A stretch of 64,000 nucleotides of DNA from Hydractinia symbiolongicarpus. Its lineage: Eukaryota > Cnidaria > Hydrozoa > Anthoathecata > Hydractiniidae. The translations under genes were made by a program, and so were the position numbers. The notes under the pieces were generated by a model. The model did no database searches. It worked only from the letters and a program-made list of their open reading frames with translations, and was not told where the DNA came from. The DNA is taken from positions 15,697,001-15,761,000 of the forward strand of contig NC_079885.1 of the NCBI RefSeq assembly GCF_029227915.1. The letters run 5' to 3'. Shown piece by piece: positions 23,629-36,265 of the stretch (positions are counted from its first letter, which is position 1; every line of letters starts with the position of its first letter).

Positions 23629-23747
23629 GTCTACGACCATACCACGATGAACACACCTGTTCTCGTCCGATCACGGAAGTTAAGCATCGTTGGGCCGGGA
23701 TAGTACTTCGATGGGGGACCGCCTGGGAACTCCTGGTGTCGTAGGCT
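23629..23747 (+). rRNA. 5S ribosomal RNA, copy 42
   Basis: G81C and C106T. Third appearance of the block, 2,276 bases after copy 38. Confidence 0.95.
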
Positions 23748-24197
23748 ATTGACTTTTTCACGTTACATTATTTATCATTACGACTGGGACGTATCTTTTT
23801 TACGCAATAGCCGCTGAGTAAATCAAGAAAGAGACATGATTAGAAGTTGCTTTCCCTTCAAAACGGCTACAATCTTGCTGCAATAAATGCGCCACGTCGC
23901 AAATAAATGGATTACGAGCGTCAGACAAAGAAAATGGCGATGTAGTTACTTTGCTAATTAACTTTGTCATATGAAAATTAAGTCTGAAAGCACCCTAGAT
24001 TTCCTTCGTTGGAACTTTTTACCGGAAATCTTAAAGCGCATTATTGTCGTAATTAAGGAATAGCGCTTGAAATGAGCTTTCAAATGCACATAAACACGAC
24101 CTATTTCGGATAATCCAGTCAAGAAATATGACTTTTAAAGTTTAAACCATTTTCGATGTAATGTGCTAATAAATCGTAGATATCTGCCCGTTTGTTT

Positions 24198-24316
24198 GTC
24201 TACGACCATACCACGATGAACACACCTGTTCTCGTCAGATCACGGAAGTTAAGCATCGTTGGGCCGGGATAGTACTTGGATGGGGGACCGCCTGGGAACT
24301 CCCGGTGTCGTAGGCT
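24198..24316 (+). rRNA. 5S ribosomal RNA, copy 43
   Basis: C40A, spacer as copies 34 and 39. Confidence 0.97.
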
Positions 24317-24766
24317 ATTGACTTTTTCACGTTACATTATTTATCATTACGACTGGGACGTATCTTTTTTACGCAATAGCCGCTGAGTAAATCAAGAAAG
24401 AGACATGATTAGAAGTTGCTTTCCCTTCAAAACGGCTACAATCTTGCTGCAATAAATGCGCCACGTCGCAAATAAATGGATTACGAGCGTCAGACAAAGA
24501 AAATGGCGATGTAGTTACTTTGCTAATTAACTTTGTCATATGAAAATTAAGTCTGAAAGCACCCTAGATTTTCTTCGTTGGAACTTTTTACCGGAAATCT
24601 TAAAGCGCATTATTGTCGTAATTAATGGATAGCGCTTGAAACGAGCTTTCAAATGCACATAAACACGACCTATTTCGGATAATCCAGTCAAGAAATATGA
24701 CCTTTAAAATTTAAACCATTTTCGATGTAATGTGCTAATAAATCGTAGATATCTGCCCGTTTGTTT

Positions 24767-24885
24767 GTCTACGACCATACCACGATGAACACACCTGTTC
24801 TCGTCCGATCACGGAAGTTAAGCATCGTTGGGCCGGGATAGTACTTGGATGGGGGACCGCCTGGGAACTCCTGGTGTCGTAGGCT
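24767..24885 (+). rRNA. 5S ribosomal RNA, copy 44
   Basis: C106T, spacer as copies 35 and 40. Confidence 0.97.
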
Positions 24886-25335
24886 ATTGACTTTTTCACG
24901 TTACATTATTTATCATTACGACTGGGACGTATCTTTTTTACGCAATAGCCGCTGAGTAAATCAAGAAAGAGACATGATTAGAAGTTGCTTTCCCTTCAAA
25001 ACGGCTACAATCTTGCAGCATTAAATGCGCCACGTCGCAAATAAATGGATTACGAGGGTCAGACAAAGAAAATGGCGATGTAGTTACTTTGCTAATTAAC
25101 TTTGTCATATGAAAATTAAGTCTGAAAGCACCCTAGATTTCCTTCGTTGGAACTTTTTACCGGAAATCTTAAAGCGCATGGTTGTCGTAAAGAATCGATA
25201 GCGCTTGAAACGAGCTTTCAAATGCACATAAACACAACCTATTTCGGATAATCCAGTCAAGAAATATGACCTTTAAAATTTAAACCATTTTTGATGTAAT
25301 GTGCTAATAAATCGTAGATATCTGCCCGTTTGTTT

Positions 25336-25454
25336 GTCTACGACCATACCACGATGAACACACCTGTTCTCGTCCGATCACGGAAGTTAAGCATCGTTGG
25401 GCCGGGATAGTACTTGGATGGGGGACCGCCTGGGAACTCCCGGTGTCGTAGGCT
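25336..25454 (+). rRNA. 5S ribosomal RNA, copy 45
   Basis: Consensus gene with the A/B mosaic spacer of copy 36, at offset 5,121. Confidence 0.98.
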
Positions 25455-25904
25455 ATTGACTTTTTCACGTTACATTATTTATCATTAGGACTAGGACGTA
25501 TCTTTTTTACGCAATAGCCGCTGAGTAAATCAAGAAAGAGACATGATTAGAAGTTGCTTTCCCTTCAAAACGGCTACAATCTTGCTGCAATAAATGCGCC
25601 ACGTCGCAAATAAATGGATTACGAGCGTCAGACAAAGAAAATGGCGATGTAGTTACTTTGCTAATTAACTTTGTCATATGAAAATTAAGTCTGAAAGTAC
25701 CCTAGATGGCCTTCGTTGGAACTTTTTACCGGAAATCTTAAAGCGCATTATTGTCGTAATTAATGGATAGCGCTTGAAACGAGCTTTGAAATGCACATAA
25801 ACACAACCTTTTTCGGATAATCCAGTCAAGAAATATGACCTTTAAAATTTAAACCATTTTTGATGTAATGTGCTAATAAATCGTAGATATCTGCCCGTTT
25901 GTTT

Positions 25905-26023
25905 GTCTACCACCATACCACGATGAACACACCTGTTCTCGTCCGATCACGGAAGTTAAGCATCGTTGGGCCGGGATAGTACTTGGATGGGGGACCGCCT
26001 GGGAACTCCCGGTGTCGTAGGCT
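25905..26023 (+). rRNA. 5S ribosomal RNA, copy 46
   Basis: G7C and the GATGGCC, GCTTTGAAATG spacer, as copy 37. Confidence 0.94.
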
Positions 26024-26473
26024 ATTGACTTTTTCACGTTACATTATTTATCATTAGGACTAGGACGTATCTTTTTTACGCAATAGCCGCTGAGTAAATC
26101 AAGAAAGAGACATGATTATAAGTTGCTTTCCCTTCAAAACGGCTACAATCTTGCTGCAATAAATGCGCCACGTCGCAAATAAATGGATTACGAGCGTCAG
26201 ACAAAGAAAATGGCGATGTAGTTACTTTGCTAATTAACTTTGTCATATGAAAATTAAGTCTGAAAGTACCCTAGATTGCCTTCGTTGGAACTTTTTACCG
26301 GAAATCTTAAAGCGCATTATTGTCGTAATTAATGGATAGCGCTTGAAACGAGCTTTCAAATGCACATAAACACAACCTTTTTCGGATAATCCAGTCAAGA
26401 AATATGACCTTTAAAATTTAAACCATTTTTGATGTAATGTGCTAATAAATCGTAGATATCTGCCCGTTTGTTT

Positions 26474-26592
26474 GTCTACGACCATACCACGATGAACACA
26501 CCTGTTCTCGTCCGATCACGGAAGTTAAGCATCGTTGGGCCGGGATAGTACTTGGATGGGGGACCGCCTGGGAACTCCCGGTGTCGTAGGCT
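26474..26592 (+). rRNA. 5S ribosomal RNA, copy 47
   Basis: Consensus gene, type B spacer, downstream AGGACTGGGACG. Confidence 0.98.
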
Positions 26593-27042
26593 ATTGACTT
26601 TTTCACGTTACATTATTTATCATTAGGACTGGGACGTATCTTTTTTACGCAATAGCCGCTGAGTAAATCAAGAAAGAGACATGATTAGAAGTTGCTTTCC
26701 CTTCAAAACGGCTACAATCTTGCTGCAATAAATGCGCCACGTCGCAAATAAATGGATTACGAGCGTCAGACAAAGAAAATGGCGATGTAGTTACTTTGCT
26801 AATTAACTTTGTCATATGAAAATTAAGTCTGAAAGTACCCTAGATTGCCTTCGTTGGAACTTTTTACCGGAAATCTTAAAGCGCATTATTGTCGTAATTA
26901 ATGGATAGCGCTTGAAACGAGCTTTCAAATGCACATAAACACAACCTTTTTCGGATAATCCAGTCAAGAAATATGACCTTTAAAATTTAAACCATTTTTG
27001 ATGTAATGTGCTAATAAATCGTAGATATCTGCCCGTTTGTTT

Positions 27043-27161
27043 GTCTACGACCATACCACGATGAACACACCTGTTCTCGTCCGATCACGGAAGTTAAGCA
27101 TCGTTGGGCCGGGATAGTACTTGGATGGGGGACCGCCTGGGAACTCCCGGTGTCGTAGGCT
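27043..27161 (+). rRNA. 5S ribosomal RNA, copy 48
   Basis: Consensus gene. The unit is nearly identical to copy 47 except for GATTAGAATTTGC downstream. Confidence 0.98.
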
Positions 27162-27611
27162 ATTGACTTTTTCACGTTACATTATTTATCATTAGGACTG
27201 GGACGTATCTTTTTTACGCAATAGCCGCTGAGTAAATCAAGAAAGAGACATGATTAGAATTTGCTTTCCCTTCAAAACGGCTACAATCTTGCTGCAATAA
27301 ATGCGCCACGTCGCAAATAAATGGATTACAAGCGTCAGACAAAGAAAATGGCGATGTAGTTACTTTGCTAATTAACTTTGTCATATGAAAATTAAGTCTG
27401 AAAGCACCCTAGATTTCCTTTGTTGGAACTTTTTACCGGAAATCTTAAAGCGCATGATTGTCGTAAAGAATCGATAGCGCTTAAAAAGAGCTTTCAAATG
27501 CACATAAACACGACCTATTTCGGATGATCCAGTCAAGAAATATGACCTTTAAAGTGTGAACCATTTTCGATGTAATGTGCTAATAAATCGTAAATATCTG
27601 CCCCTTTGTGT

Positions 27612-27730
27612 GTCTACGACCATACCACGATGAACACACCTGTTCTCGTCCGATCACGGAAGTTAAGCATCGTTGGGCCGGGATAGTACTTGGATGGGGG
27701 ACCGCCTGGGAACTCCCGGTGTCGTAGGCT
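27612..27730 (+). rRNA. 5S ribosomal RNA, copy 49
   Basis: Consensus gene behind a type A spacer with TCGTAAATATC near -20 and CCCCTTTGTG before the start. Confidence 0.98.
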
Positions 27731-28180
27731 ATTGACTTTTTCACGTTACATTATTTATCATTACGACTGGGACGTATCTTTTTTACGCAATAGCCGCCGA
27801 GTAAATCAAGAAAGAGACATGATTAGAAGTTGCTTTCCCTTCAAAACGGCTACAATCTTGCTGCAATAAATGCGCCACGTCGCAAATAAATGGATTACGA
27901 GCGTCAGACAAAGAAGATGGCGATGTAGTTACTTTGCTAATTAACTTTGTCATATGAAAATTAAGTCTGAAAGTACCCTAGATTGCCTTCGTTGGAACTT
28001 TTTACCGGAAATCTTAAAGCGCATTATTGTCGTAATTAATGGATAGCGCTTGAAACGAGCTTTCAAATGCACATAAACACAACCTATTTCGGATAATCCA
28101 GTCAAGAAATATGACCTTTAAAATTTAAACCATTTTTGATGTAATGTGCTAATAAATCGTAGATATCTGCCCGTTTGTTT

Positions 28181-28299
28181 GTCTACGACCATACCACGAT
28201 GAACACACCTGTTCTCGTCCGATCACGGAAGTTAAGCATCGTTGGGCCGGGATAGTACTTGGATGGGGAACCGCCTGGGAACTCCCGGTGTCGTAGGCT
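28181..28299 (+). rRNA. 5S ribosomal RNA, copy 50
   Basis: G89A (loop GGAA, still GNRA). Type B spacer with CACAACCTATTT, shared with copies 55, 58, 61 and 62. Confidence 0.97.
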
Positions 28300-28749
28300 A
28301 TTGACTTTTTCACGTTACATTATTTATCATTAGGACTGGGACGTATCTTTTTTACGCAATAGCCGCTGAGTAAATCAAGAAAGAGACATGATTAGAATTT
28401 GCTTTCCCTTCAAAACGGCTACAATCTTGCTGCAATAAATGCGCCACGTCGCAAATAAATGGATTACAAGCGTCAGACAAAGAAAATGGCGATGTAGTTA
28501 CTTTGCTAATTAACTTTGTCATATGAAAATTAAGTCTGAAAGCACCCTAGATTTCCTTCGTTGGAACTTTTTACCTGAAATCTTAAAGCGCATGATTGTC
28601 GTAAAGAATCGACAGCGCTTAAAAAGAGCTTTCAATTGCACATAAACACGACCTATTTCAAATGATCCAGTCAAGAAATATGACCTTTAAAGTGTGAACC
28701 ATTTTCGATGTAATGTGCTAATAAATCGTAGATATCTGCCCCTTTGTGT

Positions 28750-28868
28750 GTCTACGACCATACCACGATGAACACACCTGTTCTCGTCCGATCACGGAAG
28801 TTAAGCATCGTTGGGCCGGGATAGTACTTGGATGGGGGACCGCCTGGGAACTCCCGGTGTCGTAGGCT
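28750..28868 (+). rRNA. 5S ribosomal RNA, copy 51
   Basis: Consensus gene. The type A spacer is unusually diverged (TTACCTGAAATC, CAATTGCAC, TTTCAAATGATCC). Downstream has AAGTAAGGGACGTC. Confidence 0.97.
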
Positions 28869-29318
28869 ATTGACTTTTTCACGTTACATTAGTTATCATT
28901 ACGACTGTGACGTATCTTTTTTACGCAATAGCCGCTGAGTAAATCAAGTAAGGGACGTCATTAGAAGTTTCTTTCCCTTCAAAAGGGCTACGATCTGGCA
29001 GCATTAAATGCGCCACGTCGCAAATGAATGGATTACGAGCGTCAGACAAAGAAAATGGCGATGTAGCTAACTTGCTAATTAACTTTGTCATATGAAAATT
29101 AGGTCTGAAAGTACCCTAGATTGCCTTTGTTGGAACTTTTTACCGGAAATCTTAAAGCGCATGGTTGTCGTAATTAATCGATAGCGCTTGAAATGAGCTT
29201 TCAAATGCACATAAACACGACCTATTTCGGATAATCCAGTCAAGAAATATGACCTTTAAAATTTAAACCATTTTCGATGTAATGTGCTAATAAATCGTAG
29301 ATATCTGCCCGTTTGTTT

Positions 29319-29437
29319 GTCTACGACCATACCACGATGAACACACCTGTTCTCGTCCGATCACGGAAGTTAAGCATCGTTGGGCCGGGATAGTACTTGG
29401 ATGGGGGACCGCCTGGGAACTCCCGGTGTCGTAGGCT
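29319..29437 (+). rRNA. 5S ribosomal RNA, copy 52 (weakened terminator)
   Basis: Consensus gene, but the T5 terminator reads GACGTTTTC, leaving four T. The T6 run is also interrupted (TTTCTTACG), so this unit has the weakest termination signals in the window. Confidence 0.97.
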
Positions 29438-29887
29438 ATTGACGTTTTCACGTTACATTATTTATCATTAGGACTAGGACGTATCTTTCTTACGCAATAG
29501 CCGCTGAGTAAATCAAGAAAGAGACATGATTAGAATTTGCTTTCCCTTCAAAACGGCTACAATCTTGCTGCAATAAATGCGCCACGTCGCAAATAAATGG
29601 ATTACAAGCGTCAGACAAAGAAAATGGCGATGTAGTTACTTTGCTAATTAACTTTGTCATATGAAAATTAAGTCTGAAAGCACCCTAGATTTCCTTCGTT
29701 GGAACTTTTTACCGGAAATCTTAAAGCGCATGATTGTCGTAAAGAATCGACAGCGCTTAAAAAGAGCTGTCAAATGCACATAAACACGACCTATTTCGGA
29801 TGATCCAGTCAAGAAATATGACCTTTAAAGTGTGAACCATTTTCGATGTAATGTGCTAATAAATCGTAAATATCTGCCCCTTTGTGT

Positions 29888-30006
29888 GTCTACGACCATA
29901 CCACGATGAACACACCTGTTCTCGTCCGATCACGGAAGTTAAGCATCGTTGGGCCGGGATAGTACTTGGATGGGGGACCGCCTGGGAACTCCCGGTGTCG
30001 TAGGCT
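29888..30006 (+). rRNA. 5S ribosomal RNA, copy 53
   Basis: Consensus gene, type A spacer with GAGCTGTCAAATG. Confidence 0.98.
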
Positions 30007-30456
30007 ATTGACTTTTTCACGTTACATTATTTATCATTACGACTGTGACGTATCTTTTTTACGCAATAGCCGCCGAGTAAATCAAGAAAGAGACATGATT
30101 AGAAGTTGCTTTCCCTTCAAAACGGCTACGATCTGGCAGCAATAAATGCGCCAAGTCGCAAATGAATGGATTACGAGCGTCAGACAAAGAAAATGGCGAT
30201 GTAGTTAATTTGCTAATTAACTTTGTCATATGAAAATTAAGTCTGAAAGTACCCTAGATTGCCTTCGTTGGAACTTTTTACCGGAAATCTTAAAGCGCAT
30301 TATTGTCGTAATTAATCGATAGCGCTTGAAATGAGCTTTCAAATGCACATAAACACGACCTATTTCGGATAATCCAGTCAAGAAATATGACCTTTAAAGT
30401 TTAAACCATTTTCGATGTAATGTGCTAATAAATCGTAGATATCTGCCCGTTTGTTT

Positions 30457-30575
30457 GTCTACGACCATACCACGATGAACACACCTGTTCTCGTCCGATC
30501 ACGGAAGTTAAGCATCGTTGGGCCGGGATAGTACTTGGATGTGGGACCGCCTGGGAACTCCCGGTGTCGTAGGCT
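30457..30575 (+). rRNA. 5S ribosomal RNA, copy 54
   Basis: G86T in the helix IV stem (faces C91). The spacer has GCGCCAAGTCGC. Same unit recurs as copy 57. Confidence 0.94.
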
Positions 30576-31025
30576 ATTGACTTTTTCACGTTACATTATT
30601 TATCATTACGACTGGGACGTATCTTTTTTACGCAATAGCCGCCGAGTAAATCAAGAAAGAGACATGATTAGAAGTTGCTTTCCCTTCAAAACGGCTACAA
30701 TCTTGCTGCAATAAATGCGCCACGTCGCAAATAAATGGATTACGAGCGTCAGACAAAGAAAATGGCGATGTAGTTACTTTGCTAATTAACTTTGTCATAT
30801 GAAAATTAAGTCTGAAAGTACCCTAGATTGCCTTCGTTGGAACTTTTTACCGGAAATCTTAAAGCGCATTATTGTCGTAATTAATGGATAGCGCTTGAAA
30901 CGAGCTTTCAAATGCACATAAACACAACCTATTTCGGATAATCCAGTCAAGAAATATGACCTTTAAAATTTAAACCATTTTTGATGTAATGTGCTAATAA
31001 ATCGTAGATATCTGCCCGTTTGTTT

Positions 31026-31144
31026 GTCTACGACCATACCACGATGAACACACCTGTTCTCGTCCGATCACGGAAGTTAAGCATCGTTGGGCCGGGATAG
31101 TACTTGGATGGGGAACCGCCTGGGAACTCCCGGTGTCGTAGGCT
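31026..31144 (+). rRNA. 5S ribosomal RNA, copy 55
   Basis: G89A, type B spacer with CACAACCTATTT. Recurs as copy 58. Confidence 0.97.
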
Positions 31145-31594
31145 ATTGACTTTTTCACGTTACATTATTTATCATTAGGACTGGGACGTATCTTTTTTAC
31201 GCAATAGCCGCTGAGTAAATCAAGAAAGAGACATGATTAGAATTTGCTTTCCCTTCAAAACGGCTACAATCTTGCTGCAATAAATGCGCCACGTCGCAAA
31301 TAAATGGATTACGAGCGTCAGACAAAGAAAATGGCGATGTAGTTACTTTGCTAATTAACTTTGTCATATGAAAATTAAGTCTGAAAGCACCCTAGATTTC
31401 CTTCGTTGGAACTTTTTACCGGAAATCTTAAAGCGCATGATTGTCGTAAAGAATCGACAGCGCTTAAAAAGAGCTTTCAAATGCACATAAACACGACCTA
31501 TTTCGGATGATCCAGTCAAGAAATATGACCTTTAAAGTGTGAACCATTTTCGATGTAATGTGCTAATAAATCGTAAATATCTGCCCCTTTGTGT

Positions 31595-31713
31595 TTCTAC
31601 GACCATACCACGATGAACACACCTGTTCTCGTCCGATCACGGAAGTTAAGCATCGTTGGGCCGGGATAGTACTTGGATGGGGGACCGCCTGGGAACTCCC
31701 GGTGTCGTAGGCT
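31595..31713 (+). rRNA. 5S ribosomal RNA, copy 56 (first base changed)
   Basis: G1T (TTTCTACGACC): the usual initiating G is replaced and the terminal pair with C118 is lost. Start placed by alignment. Type A spacer. Confidence 0.93.
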
Positions 31714-32163
31714 ATTGACTTTTTCACGTTACATTATTTATCATTACGACTGTGACGTATCTTTTTTACGCAATAGCCGCCGAGTAAATCAAGAAAGAGA
31801 CATGATTAGAAGTTGCTTTCCCTTCAAAACGGCTACGATCTGGCAACAATAAATGCGCCAAGTCGCAAATGAATGGATTACGAGCGTCAGACAAAGAAAA
31901 TGGCGATGTAGTTAATTTGCTAATTAACTTTGTCATATGAAAATTAAGTCTGAAAGTACCCTAGATTGCCTTCGTTGGAACTTTTTACCGGAAATCTTAA
32001 AGCGCATTATTGTCGTAATTAATCGATAGCGCTTGAAATGAGCTTTCAAATGCACATAAACACGACCTATTTCGGATAATCCAGTCAAGAAATATGACCT
32101 TTAAAGTTTAAACCATTTTCGATGTAATGTGCTAATAAATCGTAGATATCTGCCCGTTTGTTT

Positions 32164-32282
32164 GTCTACGACCATACCACGATGAACACACCTGTTCTCG
32201 TCCGATCACGGAAGTTAAGCATCGTTGGGCCGGGATAGTACTTGGATGTGGGACCGCCTGGGAACTCCCGGTGTCGTAGGCT
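32164..32282 (+). rRNA. 5S ribosomal RNA, copy 57
   Basis: G86T. Partner of copy 54 at offset 1,707. Confidence 0.94.
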
Positions 32283-32732
32283 ATTGACTTTTTCACGTTA
32301 CATTATTTATCATTACGACTGGGACGTATCTTTTTTACGCAATAGCCGCCGAGTAAATCAAGAAAGAGACATGATTAGAAGTTGCTTTCCCTTCAAAACG
32401 GCTACAATCTTGCTGCAATAAATGCGCCACGTCGCAAATAAATGGATTACGAGCGTCAGACAAAGAAAATGGCGATGTAGTTACTTTGCTAATTAACTTT
32501 GTCATATGAAAATTAAGTCTGAAAGTACCCTAGATTGCCTTCGTTGGAACTTTTTACCGGAAATCTTAAAGCGCATTATTGTCGTAATTAATGGATAGCG
32601 CTTGAAACGAGCTTTCAAATGCACATAAACACAACCTATTTCGGATAATCCAGTCAAGAAATATGACCTTTAAAATTTAAACCATTTTTGATGTAATGTG
32701 CTAATAAATCGTAGATATCTGCCCGTTTGTTT

Positions 32733-32851
32733 GTCTACGACCATACCACGATGAACACACCTGTTCTCGTCCGATCACGGAAGTTAAGCATCGTTGGGCC
32801 GGGATAGTACTTGGATGGGGAACCGCCTGGGAACTCCCGGTGTCGTAGGCT
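32733..32851 (+). rRNA. 5S ribosomal RNA, copy 58
   Basis: G89A. Partner of copy 55 at offset 1,707. Confidence 0.97.
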
Positions 32852-33301
32852 ATTGACTTTTTCACGTTACATTATTTATCATTAGGACTGGGACGTATCT
32901 TTTTTACGCAATAGCCGCTGAGTAAATCAAGAAAGAGACATGATTAGAATTTGCTTTCCCTTCAAAACGGCTACAATCTTGCTGCAATAAATGCGCCACG
33001 TCGCAAATAAATGGATTACGAGCGTCAGACAAAGAAAATGGCGATGTAGTTACTTTGCTAATTAACTTTGTCATATGAAAATTAAGTCTGAAAGCACCCT
33101 AGATTTCCTTCGTTGGAACTTTTTACCGGAAATCTTAAAGCGCATGATTGTCGTAAAGAATCGACAGCGCTTAAAAAGAGCTTTCAAATGCACATAAACA
33201 CGACCTATTTCGGATGATCCAGTCAAGAAATATGACCTTTAAAGTGTGAACCATTTTCGATGTAATGTGCTAATAAATCGTAGATATCTGCCCCTTTGTG
33301 T

Positions 33302-33420
33302 GTCTACGACCATACCACGATGAACACACCTGTTCTCGTCCAATCACGGAAGTTAAGCATCGTTGGGCCGGGATAGTACTTGGATGGGGGACCGCCTGGG
33401 AACTCCCGGTGTCGTAGGCT
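33302..33420 (+). rRNA. 5S ribosomal RNA, copy 59
   Basis: G41A in the hairpin C loop (GTCCAATCAC). Type A spacer, downstream AAGTAAGGGACGTC. Confidence 0.96.
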
Positions 33421-33870
33421 ATTGACTTTTTCACGTTACATTATTTATCATTACGACTGTGACGTATCTTTTTTACGCAATAGCCGCTGAGTAAATCAAG
33501 TAAGGGACGTCATTAGAAGTTTCTTTCCCTTCAAAAGGGCTACAATCTGGCAGCATTAAATGCGCCAAGTCGCAAATGAATGGATTACGAGCGTCAGACA
33601 AAGAAAATGGCGATGTAGCTAACTTGCTAATTAACTTTGTCATATGAAAATTAAGTCTGAAAGTACCCTAGATTGCTTTCGTTGGAACTTTTTACCGGAA
33701 ATCTTAAAGCGCATGGTTGTCGTAATTAATCGATAGCGCTTGAAATGAGCTTTCAAATGCACATAAACACGACCTATTTCGGATAATCCAGTCAAGAAAT
33801 ATGACCTTTAAAGTCTAAACCATTTTCGATGTAATGTGCTAATAAATCGTAGATATCTGCCCGTTTGTTT

Positions 33871-33989
33871 GTCTACGACCATACCACGATGAACACACCT
33901 GTTCTCGTCCGATCACGGAAGTTAAGCATCGTTGGGCCGGGATAGTACTTGGATGGGGGACCGCCTGGGAACTCCCGGTGTCGTAGGCT
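33871..33989 (+). rRNA. 5S ribosomal RNA, copy 60
   Basis: Consensus gene. Type C spacer with GCGCCAAGTCGC and AAAGTCTAAACC. Confidence 0.98.
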
Positions 33990-34439
33990 ATTGACTTTTT
34001 CACGTTACATTATTTATCATTACGACTGGGACGTATCTTTTTTACGCAATAGCCGCCGAGTAAATCAAGAAAGAGACATGATTAGAAGTTGTTTTCCCTT
34101 CAAAACGGCTACAATCTTGCTGCAATAAATGCGCCACGTCGCAAATAAATGGATTACGAGCGTCAGACAAAGAAAATGGCGATGTAGTTACTTTGCTAAT
34201 TAACTTTGTCATATGAAAATTAAGTCTGAAAGTACCCTAGATTGCCTTCGTTGGAACTTTTTACCGGAAATCTTAAAGCGCATTATCGTCGTAATTAATG
34301 GATAGCGCTTGAAACGAGCTTTCAAATGCACATAAACACAACCTATTTCGGATAATCCAGTCAAGAAATATGACCTTTAAAATTTAAACCATTTTTGATG
34401 TAATGTGCTAATAAATCGTAGATATCTGCCCGTTTGTTT

Positions 34440-34558
34440 GTCTACGACCATACCACGATGAACACACCTGTTCTCGTCCGATCACGGAAGTTAAGCATCG
34501 TTGGGCCGGGATAGTACTTGGATGGGGGACCGCCTGGGAACTCCCGGTGTCGTAGGCT
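34440..34558 (+). rRNA. 5S ribosomal RNA, copy 61
   Basis: Consensus gene. Spacer type B with CATTATCGTCG, shared only with copy 62 one unit later. Confidence 0.98.
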
Positions 34559-35008
34559 ATTGACTTTTTCACGTTACATTATTTATCATTACGACTGGGA
34601 CGTATCTTTTTTACGCAATAGCCGCCGAGTAAATCAAGAAAGAGACATGATTAGAAGTTGTTTTCCCTTCAAAACGGCTACAATCTTGCTGCAATAAATG
34701 CGCCACGTCGCAAATAAATGGATTACGAGCGTCAGACAAAGAAAATGGCGATGTAGTTACTTTGCTAATTAACTTTGTCATATGAAAATTAAGTCTGAAA
34801 GTACCCTAGATTGCCTTCGTTGGAACTTTTTACCGGAAATCTTAAAGCGCATTATCGTCGTAATTAATGGATAGCGCTTGAAACGAGCTTTCAAATGCAC
34901 ATAAACACAACCTATTTCGGATAATCCAGTCAAGAAATATGACCTTTAAAATTTAAACCATTTTTGATGTAATGTGCTAATAAATCGTAGATATCTGCCC
35001 GTTTGTTT

Positions 35009-35127
35009 GTCTACGACCATACCACGATGAACACACCTGTTCTCGTCCGATCACGGAAGTTAAGCAACGTTGGGCCGGGATAGTACTTGGATGGGGAACC
35101 GCCTGGGAACTCCCGGTGTCGTAGGCT
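35009..35127 (+). rRNA. 5S ribosomal RNA, copy 62
   Basis: T59A (A-A mismatch with A19 in helix II) and G89A. The spacer duplicates that of copy 61. Confidence 0.94.
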
Positions 35128-35577
35128 ATTGACTTTTTCACGTTACATTATTTATCATTACGACTGGGACGTATCTTTTTTACGCAATAGCCGCTGAGTA
35201 AATCAAGAAAGAGACATGATTAGAATTTGCTTTCCCTTCAAAACGGCTACAATCTTGCTGCAATAAATGCGCCACGTCGCAAATAAATGGATTACAAGCG
35301 TCAGACAAAGAAAATGGCGATGTAGTTACTTTGCTAATTAACTTTGTCATATGAAAATTAAGTCTGAAAGCACCATAGATTTCCTTCGTTGGAACTTTTT
35401 ACCGGAAATCTTAAAGCGCATGATTGTCGTAAAGAATCGACAGCGCTTAAAAAGAGCTTTCAAATGCACATAAACACGACCTATTTCGGATGATCCAGTC
35501 AAGAAATATGACCTTTAAAGTGTGAACCATTTTCGATGTAATGTGCTAATAAATCGTAGATATCTGCCCCTTTGTGT

Positions 35578-35696
35578 GTCTACGACCATACCACGATGAA
35601 CACACCTGTTCTCGTCCGATCACGGAAGTTAAGCATCGTTGGGCCGGGATAGTACTTGGATGGGGGACCGCCTGGGAACTCCCGGTGTCGTAGGCT
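35578..35696 (+). rRNA. 5S ribosomal RNA, copy 63 (weakened terminator)
   Basis: Consensus gene, but the terminator reads GACTCTTTC, leaving three T. The T6 run downstream is intact and may serve instead. Type A spacer. Confidence 0.97.
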
Positions 35697-36146
35697 ATTG
35701 ACTCTTTCACGTTACATTATTTATCATTACGACTGTGACGTATCTTTTTTACGCAATAGCCGCCGAGTAAATCAAGAAAGAGACATGATTAGAAGTTGCT
35801 TTCCCTTCAAAACGACTACCATCGTGCTGCAATAAATGCGCCACGTCGCAAATGAATGGATTACGAGCGTCAGACAAAGAAAATAGCGATGTACTTACTT
35901 TGCTAACTAATTTTGTCATATGAAAATTAAGTCTGAAAGTACCCTAGATTTCCTTCGTTGGAACTTTTTACCGGAAATCTTAAAGCGCATTATTGTCGTA
36001 ATTAATGAATAGCGCTTGAAATGAGCTTTCAAATGCACATAAACACGACCTATTTCGGATAATCCAGTCAAGAAATATGACCTTTAAAGTTTAAACCATT
36101 TTCGATGTAATGTGCTAATAAATCGTAGATATCTGCCCGTTTGTTT

Positions 36147-36265
36147 GTCTACGACCATACCACGATGAACACACCTGTTCTCGTCAGATCACGGAAGTTA
36201 AGCATCGTTGGGCCGGGATAGTACTTGGATGGGGGACCGCCTGGGAACTCCCGGTGTCGTAGGCT
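36147..36265 (+). rRNA. 5S ribosomal RNA, copy 64
   Basis: C40A. Type C spacer of the copy 3/copy 4 kind (ATAGCGATGTACTTAC, CTAACTAATTTTG). Confidence 0.97.

Larger units (their letters stand above)
18190..26110 (+). repeat. Block present three times as 5, 4 and 5 units
   Basis: Copies 33-37, 38-41 and 42-46. Order of markers: G81C/C106T, C40A with ATTAAGGAATAG, C106T with GATTTTCTTCG, consensus with ACGAGGGTCAG, G7C. In the middle block the last two are fused into copy 41. Confidence 0.9.
30130..33570 (+). repeat. Three-unit tandem duplication, period 1,707 bp
   Basis: Copies 54-56 and 57-59 repeat the order GCGCCAAGTCGC with G86T, G89A with CACAACCTATTT, then a type A unit. The last unit differs (G1T in copy 56, G41A in copy 59). 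Confidence 0.82.
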
